Source of the DNA: CBDCXF01 sp965223755
GTDB taxonomy: Bacteria; Acidobacteriota; Thermoanaerobaculia; Multivoradales; JAHEKO01
DNA: 64,000 nucleotides
Assembly (NCBI GenBank): GCA_965223755.1
Contig: CBDCXF010000002.1
Coordinates: 434,001 to 498,000, forward strand
Direction of reading: 5' to 3'
Shown here: positions 25,600 through 35,281 of the stretch, in pieces
How the letters are laid out: each line of letters starts with the position of its first letter
How positions within the stretch are numbered: the first letter of the stretch is position 1
Notes under the pieces: model-generated
Database searches by the model: none
The model's input: the letters and a program-made list of their open reading frames with translations, nothing else
Told to the model about the DNA's origin: nothing
Translations under genes and position numbers: made by a program

Positions 25600-27531
25600 A
25601 TGACCGGTTTCCACGATCTCGCCGACATCGAGGCGTTCGAGTCCACCCGCCTGGTGATGCGGGATCTTCCGGCCAGCACTTACCGGGCGCTGCAGCACGG
25701 CGCGGAGATCGACCCCCACCATCCAGCACTGATTTTTCTTCCTGATGGAGAGAACTATCAACAAGCGAACACCCTGAGCTACGCTGAGTTGCTGGCGCAG
25801 ATCACACAGGCCGCAAACCTTTTTCACCATCTGGGAGTGCAGCCCGACGATGTCGTCTCGCTCCTCCTGCCGAATCTGCCGGAGACTCACTTCGCGATCT
25901 GGGGCGGGCAGGCCGTGGGTACCGTCAACCCGATCAACCCCTTGCTCGAAGCCGAGACGATCGCGGAGATTCTCAACGCTGCTGAAGCCAAGGTCCTGGT
26001 AACCATGGCCCCTGAGGCTGGAGGTGAACTGTGGCGGAAGGTTGAAGCCGTCCTTGCTCTCGTGCCGACTCTCGACACTCTGCTACTCGTCGGAGGCGAC
26101 AGAGGCGGCGAGAGGGAAGAACGAGTCGAAGGGGTCCGGGCCTTCAATTGGAATGCCGCAACGGCGGCTCACTCCGGTGACGGCCTCGCGTTCAGAAGGG
26201 TCATGGCCGCGAGCGATGTGGCCTCATACTTCCACACCGGGGGAACCACGGGGACGCCCAAGCTGGCTGGGCATACGCACGGCAACGAGGTAGCCGACGC
26301 CTGGATGACGGCCACATGTCTGTCAGCCGGTCCGGCGGATGTCTTCTTCTGCGGCCTACCGCTCTTTCACGTCAACGGCGTGATCGTCACCGGGCTCGTG
26401 CCCTGGTTCACCGGAGCGACGGTGGTCTTAGCGACCGCACACGGCTACCGAGGGCAGGGTGTGTTCTCCAACTTCTGGAAGATCGTCGAGCACTACGGTG
26501 TCACGTTCTTCAGCGGCGTGCCGACGATCTACTCGGCGCTGCTGGACATACCCGTAGACGGCGCCGACCTCAGTTCGCTGGCCTACGCGCTGTGCGGCGC
26601 TGCTCCTATGCCGGTCGAAGTTTTCCGGGCCTTCGAAGAGCGCACCGGCGTTCGGATCTTGGAAGGCTACGGGCTGACCGAGAGCACATGCGTCAGCTCG
26701 CTCAACCCTGCGTCGGGAGACCGCCGGGTGGGTTCGATCGGCCTGCGTCTCCCCTACCAGGAGATGAAGACCGCAGTCCTGGAAGACGGGCGCTACGTTC
26801 GGGACTGCGAGATCGATGAGGTTGGCGCGGTTCTTCTTCGCGGCCCCAATGTGTTCGCCGGCTACAAAGACGAGGTTCACAACCGGCATGCCTGGATCGT
26901 CGCCGAAGACGGCAGCGATGCGGGAGGGCCGTGGCTCGACACCGGAGATCTCGGCCGCTGTGACGAGGATGGTTATTTTTGGTTGACCGGTCGATCCAAG
27001 GAGCTGATCATCCGTGGTGGCCACAACCTCCATCCCAAGCAGATCGAGGAGCCGCTTCAAGACCATCCGGCGGTAGCGCTTGTGGCCGCGGTGGGACGAC
27101 CTGACGCTCGCCTTGGCGAAGTGCCTGTGGCCTACGTGCAACTGGTGGAGGGCGGTGAAGCGACCGAAGACGAGCTGCTCGTCTTTGCCCGCCAACACAT
27201 CGGCGAGCGAGCTGCGGTTCCCAAGCGGATCCGGGTCGTCGACGCGCTACCGTTGACCGCGGTCGGCAAGATCTTTAAGCCGGAGTTGGTCTGGCGCGAA
27301 ACCGAAGACGTTCTCGCTGGCGAGCTTGGCGCTCTCGAGGGAACCGACGTCAGTGCGGTCGCGGTGAGTGCCGACAAGAGGCTCGGCACCTTTGCGGAGG
27401 TCGAGCTGATAGCCGCCGACACCAAGACGGATCCCGGAGAGCTAAGAGAGACCGCAGCCCAAGTGCTGGGTAAGTTCGCCATCCAGCACCGTGTCACGGT
27501 GCACCAGCGAAAAGACGGGGCGTGTGATTGA
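25600..27531 (+). CDS. AMP-forming acyl-CoA synthetase
   Basis: A 643-residue member of the ANL superfamily that activates a carboxylate through an acyl-adenylate to an acyl-CoA. Motifs in order are YFHTGGTTGTPKLAGHTHG (P-loop), GYGLTEST, WLDTGDLG, TGRSKELIIRGG and the C-terminal catalytic lysine in TAVGKIFKPEL. The C-terminal 80 residues beyond the usual end are found in a subgroup of uncharacterised acyl-CoA synthetases. After the carboxylase trio it is a natural candidate for activating the 3-oxoacid product. Substrate cannot be read from the sequence. Confidence 0.9.
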   Translation: MTGFHDLADIEAFESTRLVMRDLPASTYRALQHGAEIDPHHPALIFLPDGENYQQANTLSYAELLAQITQAANLFHHLGVQPDDVVSLLLPNLPETHFAIWGGQAVGTVNPINPLLEAETIAEILNAAEAKVLVTMAPEAGGELWRKVEAVLALVPTLDTLLLVGGDRGGEREERVEGVRAFNWNAATAAHSGDGLAFRRVMAASDVASYFHTGGTTGTPKLAGHTHGNEVADAWMTATCLSAGPADVFFCGLPLFHVNGVIVTGLVPWFTGATVVLATAHGYRGQGVFSNFWKIVEHYGVTFFSGVPTIYSALLDIPVDGADLSSLAYALCGAAPMPVEVFRAFEERTGVRILEGYGLTESTCVSSLNPASGDRRVGSIGLRLPYQEMKTAVLEDGRYVRDCEIDEVGAVLLRGPNVFAGYKDEVHNRHAWIVAEDGSDAGGPWLDTGDLGRCDEDGYFWLTGRSKELIIRGGHNLHPKQIEEPLQDHPAVALVAAVGRPDARLGEVPVAYVQLVEGGEATEDELLVFARQHIGERAAVPKRIRVVDALPLTAVGKIFKPELVWRETEDVLAGELGALEGTDVSAVAVSADKRLGTFAEVELIAADTKTDPGELRETAAQVLGKFAIQHRVTVHQRKDGACD

Positions 27532-27624
27532 CGTAGTCGGAGCGTGCGGGCACGTCGCGACGCCCTGAAGCGAGGCCACGACACGGCTTGAAACTAGCGG
27601 AGACAACGAAGCGAGGATCTCAAC

Positions 27625-29364
27625 GTGAACATCAACGAAATCCGCCACCAAAAGTTCGCCTGGGCAGCCTTGGCGGCGCTGTTCTTTTTGGCTTGCGTCG
27701 GCACCGAGACGAGCCCGTCCGCCACCTTGGTTCTAACCAACGGCTCGATCTACACCGTGAACCCGGAACAGCCCTGGGCCGAGGCGATTGCGGTGCAGGA
27801 CGGCGAGATCGTACGGGTCGGTAGTGTTGCGGAGGTCTCTGCCCTGGTGGGCGGCGGGACTCGCGTTGTGGATCTGGAAGGCGGTTTCGTTTTGCCGGGC
27901 CTCCACGATGCCCACATTCATGCAACCGGTGATCAGTTGCGCAAGCGGGGTCTCTATCTCGGGATGGACGACCCAGTTGAGACGGTGCTGGCGAAGGTTC
28001 GAGCGTACGCGGAGTCGCGCCCCGAACTTCCAATCATCACCGGTGTCGGCTGGGGTCGTTCGGTGACGCCGGACAAAGCGCTCCTGGACGCCATCGATGC
28101 GGCACGTCCGATGCTCCTGGGCAGCAACGGCGGTCACTCCGTATGGGTAAACACGGCGGCTCTGCGCCGCGCGGGCGTGACGGCCGAGACAGCGAATCCG
28201 CCCGGCGGGCTGATCGATCGAGACCCGGCGACCGGCGAGCCCACCGGCCTCTTCCTGGATGCGGCCATGGAGCTTTTCACGCCGCTCCGGGAGGAGGCGA
28301 GAGAGGCCGACCGTCCGACCGAGGCGGACTACGACGAGGCCGCACGTACGATCGGTGCGCGCTTGAATTCTTTCGGGGTAACTTCGATCAAGGAAGGCGC
28401 TGCAGGCCGGCCCATCCTTGCCACCTACGATCGGCTGGCCGAGCGGGGTGAACTCAATCTGCGGGTGGCGGTGGCCACCCATTTCGACCCGGTGGGGAGC
28501 GAAGAGGAACAGACTGCCGCCCGCCAGACCCTCGAAGAGCGGGAGGCTTACCGGTCGACGCTCGTCAATCCCGACTTCGCCAAGATCTTCATCGACGGCA
28601 TCCCCGGAACGATGATCTTGCTGAAACCCCACCCCGCCAACGAATCAATTTTCCGAGTTCCGCAGGAGGAGCTCGACGCCATCGTTACCGAGCTGGATGC
28701 CAAGGGTGTGAGTGTCATGATGCACGCCAATGGTGACGGCGCGGTACGTAGCGCACTGGATGCCGTCGAGGCGGCACGAAAAGCCAACGGCAACACCGGC
28801 GTGCCGCATCACGTTGCGCATACCGCGCTGGTCGACGACGACGATCTGGACCGGTTTGCCGATCTCGACGTGGTCGCCGAAAACTCGCCCTTTGTGTGGT
28901 TTCCCAACCCAGTCATGGACTTCGTGACCGGCGTCCTCGGATCGGAGATCATCGAGCGCGCCTACCCTGCGAGAAAGCTGATCGACGCCGGAGCCAAGTA
29001 TGTGATGGCGAGCGACTGGGAATCGGACAACCCCGAGATCAACCCCTTGCCGTTTGTGGAAGCAGCGGTGACCCGGCGCAACCCGTTCGGAGCCCAGGAG
29101 GGGACACTGGGGGCAGCGAGTGCAATCCAACTAGAGGAAGCCATACGCGCCATCACCACCAATGCCGCCTATCTGATGCGGCAGAGCGACCGAGTTGGCT
29201 CTCTCGAATCCGGAAAGCTGGCCGATCTGGTGGTCCTAGATCGGAATCTGTTCGAGATTCCTGTGGATGAGATCAGCGAGGCGGAGGTCGTGATGACGCT
29301 CTTTGATGGCCGCATCGTGTACGAAAGATCTGATTCCGCCGATCCAACGGAGCAAGGCTCTTGA
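27625..29364 (+). CDS. Lipoprotein amidohydrolase (YtcJ-like)
   Basis: A 579-residue amidohydrolase of the YtcJ or N-substituted formamide deformylase type. It begins at a GTG with AGGA upstream and has a lipobox (FLAC, Cys24), so it should be a lipid-anchored periplasmic or outer-membrane enzyme. Metal-site motifs are HDAHIHA near residue 94, the lysine in FAKIFIDG, MMHANGDGA, HHVAHTALV and ASDWESD. Its substrate is unknown. Between the CoA synthetase and the dehydrogenase genes, it ends in a TTGA overlap with the next gene. Confidence 0.85.
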   Translation: MNINEIRHQKFAWAALAALFFLACVGTETSPSATLVLTNGSIYTVNPEQPWAEAIAVQDGEIVRVGSVAEVSALVGGGTRVVDLEGGFVLPGLHDAHIHATGDQLRKRGLYLGMDDPVETVLAKVRAYAESRPELPIITGVGWGRSVTPDKALLDAIDAARPMLLGSNGGHSVWVNTAALRRAGVTAETANPPGGLIDRDPATGEPTGLFLDAAMELFTPLREEAREADRPTEADYDEAARTIGARLNSFGVTSIKEGAAGRPILATYDRLAERGELNLRVAVATHFDPVGSEEEQTAARQTLEEREAYRSTLVNPDFAKIFIDGIPGTMILLKPHPANESIFRVPQEELDAIVTELDAKGVSVMMHANGDGAVRSALDAVEAARKANGNTGVPHHVAHTALVDDDDLDRFADLDVVAENSPFVWFPNPVMDFVTGVLGSEIIERAYPARKLIDAGAKYVMASDWESDNPEINPLPFVEAAVTRRNPFGAQEGTLGAASAIQLEEAIRAITTNAAYLMRQSDRVGSLESGKLADLVVLDRNLFEIPVDEISEAEVVMTLFDGRIVYERSDSADPTEQGS

Positions 29365-30920
29365 GCGAAAAGCATGGAGATAGCGCCACGATGACCGTCG
29401 GTACGAGCCCAAAAACAGTTCCCCGCGTTTACGAGGTGGGACATTTTGTCAATGGCCGAACGATTGAAGGCACCAGCGGCCGGTGGGGTGACATCTTGCA
29501 GCCCGCGACCGGAGTGCCCCAGGGTAAGGTTTCATTGGCCTCGGTAGCGGAGGTTGACGCTGCGGTGGCTGCAGCCAAGGAAGCGTTCGCGGATTGGTCG
29601 CGGACACCGGTGTTGAAACGCGTCGCGGCGCTGTTCCGGTTTCGCGACCTGCTCTCGGAGCACAGGGACGAGCTGGCGACGGCGCTGGTTCAGGAGCACG
29701 GCAAGGTCTGGGGTGACGCGCACGGCGAGCTGGTGCGCGGCTTTGAAGTCGTTGACTTTGCCTGCGGCATCCCACAACTCCTGAAGGGAGAATTCTCGGA
29801 ACAGGTCGGTACCGGCATCGATAGCTGGTCGGTGCGCCAGCCGCTGGGTGTCACGGCGAGTATCACGCCGTTCAACTTCCCGGCGATGGTTCCGCTGTGG
29901 ACCGCGCCGATTTCGATCGCCTGCGGCAACACATTCGTTCTGAAGCCTTCCGAGAAGGACCCATCGTGCGCGATCCGCATCGCCGAGCTGGCGAAGGAAG
30001 CCGGTTTTCCAGACGGCGTGTTCAACGTCGTCAACGGCGACAAGGAAGCGGTCGACCGTTTACTGGAGCATCCCGATATCGAAGCCATCAGCTTTGTCGG
30101 ATCTACCCCGATCGCCGAGCACATCTATCGCACCGGCTGCGCGCACGGTAAGCGGGTGCAAGCGCTCGGGGGCGCCAAGAATCATGCCGTCGTTCTCCCC
30201 GACGCCGATCTCGACCAAACGGTGAACGCCCTGGTAGGAGCCGGTTACGGCTCGGCCGGCGAGCGTTGCATGGCGATCTCAGTGGCTGTAGCCGTCGGTG
30301 GCGTCGCGGGTGAGCTGGTCGAACGTCTCGCCGCCAAGGTCGGAGAGCTCAAGATCGGCGACGGAATGAACGTCGACAACGATATGGGACCGCTCATCAC
30401 AGCCGAGCATCTAGATCGAGTTACCGGGTACATCGCGCAGGGGGTCCGCGAAGGGGCCGAGTTGGTGGTCGACGGCAGGGAAGCGAAGCATGGCTGCGCC
30501 GAGGGTGGGTTTTTCATCGGCGGCTCGCTTTTCGACCGCGTCGAGCCTGAGATGGCCATCTACCGGGAGGAGATCTTTGGGCCGGTTCTGGTTGTGGTCC
30601 GCACGGACACTTTCGAAGAGGCTATCCAGCTCGTTAACGATCACGAATTCGGCAACGGAACGGCGGTCTTTACCCGCAGCGGTGACACCGCGCGCACCTT
30701 TGCCAACCGGGTCAAGGTCGGCATGGTCGGGATCAACGTTGCCATCCCGGTGCCGCTGGCCTTTCATAGCTTCGGGGGCTGGAAGCGTTCGCTCTTTGGC
30801 AGCCAGCATGCCTACGGCCCCGAAGGCGTCCGTTTCTTTACCCGCTTGAAAACCATGACGGCGCGGTGGCCCACCGGCAACTCCGAGGGCATCAATCCGC
30901 ACTTTCCGTCGATGAAATAG
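29361..30920 (+). CDS. mmsA: CoA-acylating (methyl)malonate-semialdehyde dehydrogenase
   Basis: A 519-residue aldehyde dehydrogenase of the MmsA type, which oxidises malonate or methylmalonate semialdehyde with NAD and CoA, releasing carbon dioxide and giving acetyl- or propionyl-CoA. Family signatures are ASITPFNFPAMVPLW and the catalytic Cys303 in GSAGERCMAIS; the stretch KRVQALGGAKNH is typical of MmsA rather than other ALDHs. Two starts are possible: the TTG overlapping the preceding stop, or an ATG at 29391 with GGAGA upstream. With the omega-aminotransferase downstream it would complete beta-alanine breakdown. Confidence 0.9.
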   Translation: MSEKHGDSATMTVGTSPKTVPRVYEVGHFVNGRTIEGTSGRWGDILQPATGVPQGKVSLASVAEVDAAVAAAKEAFADWSRTPVLKRVAALFRFRDLLSEHRDELATALVQEHGKVWGDAHGELVRGFEVVDFACGIPQLLKGEFSEQVGTGIDSWSVRQPLGVTASITPFNFPAMVPLWTAPISIACGNTFVLKPSEKDPSCAIRIAELAKEAGFPDGVFNVVNGDKEAVDRLLEHPDIEAISFVGSTPIAEHIYRTGCAHGKRVQALGGAKNHAVVLPDADLDQTVNALVGAGYGSAGERCMAISVAVAVGGVAGELVERLAAKVGELKIGDGMNVDNDMGPLITAEHLDRVTGYIAQGVREGAELVVDGREAKHGCAEGGFFIGGSLFDRVEPEMAIYREEIFGPVLVVVRTDTFEEAIQLVNDHEFGNGTAVFTRSGDTARTFANRVKVGMVGINVAIPVPLAFHSFGGWKRSLFGSQHAYGPEGVRFFTRLKTMTARWPTGNSEGINPHFPSMK

Positions 30921-30940
30921 GCCCGACCGGGTTGGACAAC

Positions 30941-31075
30941 ATGTTCGGACTGCCGCTGAGCACGACACTTCTCTTTGTGGGCTTCCCTCTGTTCTGGATT
31001 CTGTACACGATCGTTTTTCTGTACAGAACCAGGGATTGGGAAGGCCAAGAGGCGCGAAGGCAGAAGAATCGTTGA
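30941..31075 (+). CDS. 44-residue symporter accessory protein
   Basis: A very short gene encoding one transmembrane helix (residues 5-26) followed by a charged tail with RTRDWEGQEARRQKNR. Its stop overlaps the probable TTG start of the sodium:solute symporter gene, so the two are translated as a pair. Small partners of SSF symporters of this form are known, and a stabilising or regulatory role is inferred from that. The ribosome binding site is poor (GGTTGGA). Confidence 0.65.
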   Translation: MFGLPLSTTLLFVGFPLFWILYTIVFLYRTRDWEGQEARRQKNR

Positions 31076-32586
31076 ACGGCACTGTCCTCGCTTTCCTGGT
31101 TCTTTACTACCTGGTCGTTCTGGGAATCGGCTTTTGGGCGATGCGCAAGGGAGCGGTCGACGATCTGGAGGGTTATCTACTGGGAGGCCGCAGAGTGGGC
31201 CCGATGGTCACCGCGTTGACCCTACAGAGCACTTCGATGAGCGGTTTTATGTTCCTCGGTGCCGGTGCGCTGGGCTATTCCCAGGGATACTGGGCGCTCT
31301 GGTACGCCGCGGGCGACATCGGCGGCGGCGTTGTCAACTTGTCCACCATCGGACGGCGAATGCGTAAGTTCTCGCAGTTGACCTCATCGTTGACGCCGAT
31401 CGAGTATCTAGAAAAACGATACCCGTCGCCGGCGATTCGGCTCTACTCCGGGGTTCTTACAGTTTTTCTTTTGGGCAGCTACGTTCTCGCCCAGTTCATC
31501 GCCGGCGGCAAGGGGATGGCCCTGGTAACCGGCATGCCGTACTCGACCGCATTGCTGGTCGCCGTCGGGATCATTCTCGTCTACACCTATCTGGGCGGTT
31601 ATCTTGCCGTGGCCTACACCGACTTTTTTCAGAGCTTGGTCATGTTGGTCGGAGTGACCTGGGTGCTGATTGCGGCCCTCGTGGAGCTCGGAGGGCTGAC
31701 CGCAGCGAATCGTGCGATCGCCCAGATCGATCCGACGCTGCTGTCGATTTGGGGCCGTGGCCTAGGCTTCCAGGGCCAGTGGGGCATCGCACTCGGCGCG
31801 GTGCTGGTCTTCTCGGTCGGCTATATGGGCTGGCCACACGTCTTGACCCGCCACATGGCGATGCGGCGACCGGCGACCGCCCGGCGTGCCGGCGCCTACG
31901 CCACCGGTTGGAACCTGCTCTTTGTGTTGTCGCCCTATCTATTGGGCGTCCTGGCGCTCGTTATTCTCCCGGATCTTACCGACCCCGAGATGGCGATCTT
32001 CGAGGTCGCCGCCAAGCTCTTGCCGGCAGCCGTGACCGGCATTCTCATGGCGGCGATCATGGCCGCCATCATGTCGACCGCCGACTCGCTACTCTTGCAG
32101 ACCGGTTCGATCGCGGCACGGGATCTGTACGAGCGATTTATCAACCCTCGGGCCTCCGACCGGCAGATGATCTGGGTATCGCGCACGCTGGTGCTGGCCA
32201 TCGGGGTCGTCGGCTATTTTGTGGCCCTGGTTGAGCCACCCACGGTGTTCGCCATCGTCGTCTTCGTGACATCGATTCTGGGAAGCGCTTTTCTGCCGTC
32301 TTATGTCTGTGCGGTCTGGTGGAAAAAGGCCAATGCGCCGGGCGCCCTGGCCTCGATAATCACCGGATCTATCGTGGCATTCACCTGGCAACTGGCCGGT
32401 CTCGACAAACCGACCGGTCTGCACCCGATGCTGGCAGGTCTCGCGAGCTCGAGCTTGGCGATGGTCCTGGTCAGTCTGGCGACCCAAAAAAAATACCCCT
32501 TGCCGGGCAACGTTCTCGAGGTAATGGCCGAGGCTGGCCGCCTCGGTGCTGTTCCGACCATCCCGGCCGCGGAGACAACGTCATGA
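31072..32586 (+). CDS. Sodium:solute symporter (SSF family)
   Basis: A 504-residue inner-membrane transporter with about 13 helices. Family marks include GYLLGGRRVGPMVTALTLQSTSMSGFMF split over helix 1-2 (a sodium-site region), the YLGGYLAVAYTDFFQ sodium solute symporter signature near residue 175 and MAAIMAAIMSTADSLLLQ in the helix-8 sodium site. The start is taken as the TTG overlapping the small partner's stop; another in-frame TTG lies 36 bases upstream. Substrates of the family include amino acids, carboxylates and vitamins. Its stop overlaps the aminotransferase start (ATGA). Confidence 0.9.
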   Translation: MNGTVLAFLVLYYLVVLGIGFWAMRKGAVDDLEGYLLGGRRVGPMVTALTLQSTSMSGFMFLGAGALGYSQGYWALWYAAGDIGGGVVNLSTIGRRMRKFSQLTSSLTPIEYLEKRYPSPAIRLYSGVLTVFLLGSYVLAQFIAGGKGMALVTGMPYSTALLVAVGIILVYTYLGGYLAVAYTDFFQSLVMLVGVTWVLIAALVELGGLTAANRAIAQIDPTLLSIWGRGLGFQGQWGIALGAVLVFSVGYMGWPHVLTRHMAMRRPATARRAGAYATGWNLLFVLSPYLLGVLALVILPDLTDPEMAIFEVAAKLLPAAVTGILMAAIMAAIMSTADSLLLQTGSIAARDLYERFINPRASDRQMIWVSRTLVLAIGVVGYFVALVEPPTVFAIVVFVTSILGSAFLPSYVCAVWWKKANAPGALASIITGSIVAFTWQLAGLDKPTGLHPMLAGLASSSLAMVLVSLATQKKYPLPGNVLEVMAEAGRLGAVPTIPAAETTS

Positions 32587-33920
32587 ACCACCAACAACTG
32601 GCCGACAAGAACCGGCGGTATACCTTCGCTTCATGGGCCGCGCAAAGCGCCTGGAAGCCGCTGTCGACGACTCGCGCCGAAGGCGTCTACTTCTGGGACG
32701 CCGACGGCAAACGGTTTTTGGATTGGTCGTCGATGTTGATGAACGTCAACATCGGTCATGGCAATTCCCACGTCATCCGCGCCATCCAGGAACAAGCCCA
32801 GCGACTGACCTACTGCCGGCCCAACTTCGCCACCGAGCCGCGCGCGCGTCTGGGTGAGATCCTGGCCCAGATCACTCCCGGCAACCTGTCCAAGAGCTTC
32901 TTCACCCTCGGAGGCGCTGACGCGATCGAGAACGCGATGAAAGTCGCACGGCTCTATACCGGGAGGCAGAAAGTCATCACTCGCTATCGCTCCTACCACG
33001 GAGGCACGTTCGCGGCGGCTTCGGCGGGCGGTGATCCACGCCGTATCGCCAACGAACCGGGCGTGCCGTGGATCGTGCGTGTTCACGACCCCTACCCCTA
33101 CCGCAGCCCGCTCTATCGGGGACGGACCACCGAAGAAGGTGACCGCGCCCTGGTGGACCAGATTCGAGAGACGGTCGAGTACGAAGGGCCCGGCACCGTG
33201 GCGGCGCTATTGCTCGAAGGCTACAGCGGGTCGAGCGGAATCATGCAAGGGGGAGAGGTGTTCTGGCGGGGGATCCAGGAGATTTGCGACGACTACGGCG
33301 TCGTCTTGATCGTCGATGAGGTCATGAGCGGCTTCGGCCGTACCGGCGAGTGGTTCGGCATCGAACACTACCCGTATGTAACGCCCGACATTCTGGTCAT
33401 GGCCAAGGGGCTGACCAGCGGCTACGCGCCCCTTGGCGCCGTATCCGTGAGCGACGAAATCGCCAGCCACTTCGAGGACGACGTTCTTTGGTGCGGCCTG
33501 ACCTACAGCGCCCACGCGCTTTCTTGCGCCGCGGCGATTGCCAACTACGAGGTTTATCGCGACGAGCGACTGATCGAGCGCGCGAACGCGATGGAGCGCA
33601 TCATGCGGGCGGGTCTCGAAGGGCTACGGGAGCGTCATCCTTCGGTTGGCGACATCCGCGGCGCGGGGCTCCACTTTGTCCTTGAGTTGGTCAAGGATCG
33701 CGAGACGCGGGAGCCGATGAGCCCGTTCAATCGCCCTCTGACCGAGCCGATGGCGGCTGTGGCCCACTCGCTCATCGAGAGCGGGCTGAGCACCTTTGTG
33801 CGCTGGAATATGATCTTCTGCAATCCACCGTTGATCATCACCGAAGAGCAGATTCAAGAGGGCATTGACGCGCTCGACCGAGCGTTGAACCTGGCCGATG
33901 CCGGGGTCGAACGAGCGTAG
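32583..33920 (+). CDS. Class III omega-aminotransferase
   Basis: A 445-residue fold-type I enzyme typical of beta-alanine or omega-amino-acid:pyruvate aminotransferases. The substrate-side motif FLDWSSMLMNVNIGHG is near residue 40, the PLP ring contact is SYHGGTF, the acidic residue is in IVDEVMSGFGRTG, and the Schiff-base lysine is Lys275 in VMAKGLTSGYAPLGAV. The start ATG overlaps the symporter stop. With mmsA in the same operon it could convert beta-alanine to malonate semialdehyde and on to acetyl-CoA. It differs strongly from the first aminotransferase of the operon. Confidence 0.92.
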   Translation: MNHQQLADKNRRYTFASWAAQSAWKPLSTTRAEGVYFWDADGKRFLDWSSMLMNVNIGHGNSHVIRAIQEQAQRLTYCRPNFATEPRARLGEILAQITPGNLSKSFFTLGGADAIENAMKVARLYTGRQKVITRYRSYHGGTFAAASAGGDPRRIANEPGVPWIVRVHDPYPYRSPLYRGRTTEEGDRALVDQIRETVEYEGPGTVAALLLEGYSGSSGIMQGGEVFWRGIQEICDDYGVVLIVDEVMSGFGRTGEWFGIEHYPYVTPDILVMAKGLTSGYAPLGAVSVSDEIASHFEDDVLWCGLTYSAHALSCAAAIANYEVYRDERLIERANAMERIMRAGLEGLRERHPSVGDIRGAGLHFVLELVKDRETREPMSPFNRPLTEPMAAVAHSLIESGLSTFVRWNMIFCNPPLIITEEQIQEGIDALDRALNLADAGVERA

Positions 33921-33930
33921 GACCGCCGCT

Positions 33931-35265
33931 ATGGAGAACAGAGCCGCAGTGTGGCGATGCATCGTGCCGTCGTGCTTCGGCGTGCTGTTTTTCCTGATCC
34001 CGATACGGGTGGCAGGACGATGGACCATCTTGATGGCCGCCGCTTCCGATGGGTTGACGGCACTAGTGGGCGACGCCATGCCATGGATCGTGTTGGTGAT
34101 TTTAGCGCTGTCGGCGGTCCTTAGCGTGTGCATCGGTTCAGGCGTGTGGGTACCAAGAGGCTGGCCGGAACGACTTGTCGAGCCGTTTCGGGTCGGCTGG
34201 CTGTGGATCTCGTTGCGCCTCTTTGGCCTGATCATCGCGGCCGCGACCTGTTGGCAGATCGGCCCGGAGTGGGTGTGGGGCGAGGCGTCGGGGCACGTCG
34301 TCTTCTACGATCTGGCGCCGGCTCTGTTGACGATCTTTCTCTTCGCCGCAGTGCTGCTGCCGCTGCTAACCGATTACGGCCTGATGGAGTTCGTCGGCAC
34401 TGTGCTACGCCGCCCGTTCGAAGTCGTCTTCGGGCTGCCCGGCCGCGCCGCGATCGATGCATTGGCGTCCTGGCTGGTGGCGGCGGCGGTCGGGATCCTA
34501 ATCACCTCGCAGCAGTATGCCGGGGGCTACTACTCCCGCCGGGAGGCGATGGTGATCGCCACTAACTTCTCCGTTGTGTCGCTGCCGTTTTGCGTGCTGA
34601 TCGTCAACTTGGTTGGTCTCGGCGACAAGTTTATACCGTACTATCTGTCGGTCGTCGCCATCGGTCTACTGGCCGCCGTGGTTCTGCCCCGCCTGCCGCC
34701 ACTATCGAGGATCTCCGACAGCTACAACCCGCAGGCCGGCCGCCAAATTCACGAAAAGCCGCCACGGGAAGTTTCAGTCTTGCGCTGGGGATGGCGGCAG
34801 GCCCTGGCCAAAGCGGCGAGCGCCCAAGGGGCCAGAGGGCTCTTGCGAGGCGCTACGTTCAACATCGCCGACATCTGGTTCGGGCTCCTGCCTCTGGTCA
34901 TCGCGATTGGTTGGCTCGGCATGGTACTAGTCGAGTACACCCAGGTTCTGCACTGGTTGTCCTACCCCTACATCTACCTGCTCGAGGCTCTGCGCCTGCC
35001 CGAAGCCGAGGCCGCCGCGCCGGCCATGGTGGTCGGCTTTGCCGACATGTTCTTGCCCGCCGTCCTGGCCAAGGGCATCGAGAGCGAGGTAACTCGATTC
35101 GCCATCGCCATCGTGTCCGTGACTCAGCTCATCTATATGTCGGAGGTCGGGGTGTTGTTGCTTCGCAAGCTGCCGTTTCATCTGGGGCACCTGGTGGCGC
35201 TCTTCGTCATTCGCACCTTGGTCAGCCTGCCGCCCGCCGCTCTAGCCGCACATCTCATCGTTTGA
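33931..35265 (+). CDS. YjiH-family membrane protein (Gate domain)
   Basis: A 444-residue membrane protein of the YjiH group, related to nucleoside-recognition (Gate) proteins, with about ten hydrophobic helices. Characteristic stretches are LITSQQYAGGYYSRREA and GFADMFLPAVLAKGIES. YjiH genes often lie beside amino-acid or agmatine-type degradation genes, and a transport role is likely but unproven. The ATG used is preceded by AGGA, ten bases after the aminotransferase stop; an upstream ATG would overlap that gene by 23 bases. Confidence 0.8.
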   Translation: MENRAAVWRCIVPSCFGVLFFLIPIRVAGRWTILMAAASDGLTALVGDAMPWIVLVILALSAVLSVCIGSGVWVPRGWPERLVEPFRVGWLWISLRLFGLIIAAATCWQIGPEWVWGEASGHVVFYDLAPALLTIFLFAAVLLPLLTDYGLMEFVGTVLRRPFEVVFGLPGRAAIDALASWLVAAAVGILITSQQYAGGYYSRREAMVIATNFSVVSLPFCVLIVNLVGLGDKFIPYYLSVVAIGLLAAVVLPRLPPLSRISDSYNPQAGRQIHEKPPREVSVLRWGWRQALAKAASAQGARGLLRGATFNIADIWFGLLPLVIAIGWLGMVLVEYTQVLHWLSYPYIYLLEALRLPEAEAAAPAMVVGFADMFLPAVLAKGIESEVTRFAIAIVSVTQLIYMSEVGVLLLRKLPFHLGHLVALFVIRTLVSLPPAALAAHLIV

Positions 35266-35281
35266 CCGTCGAAAGGAATTC

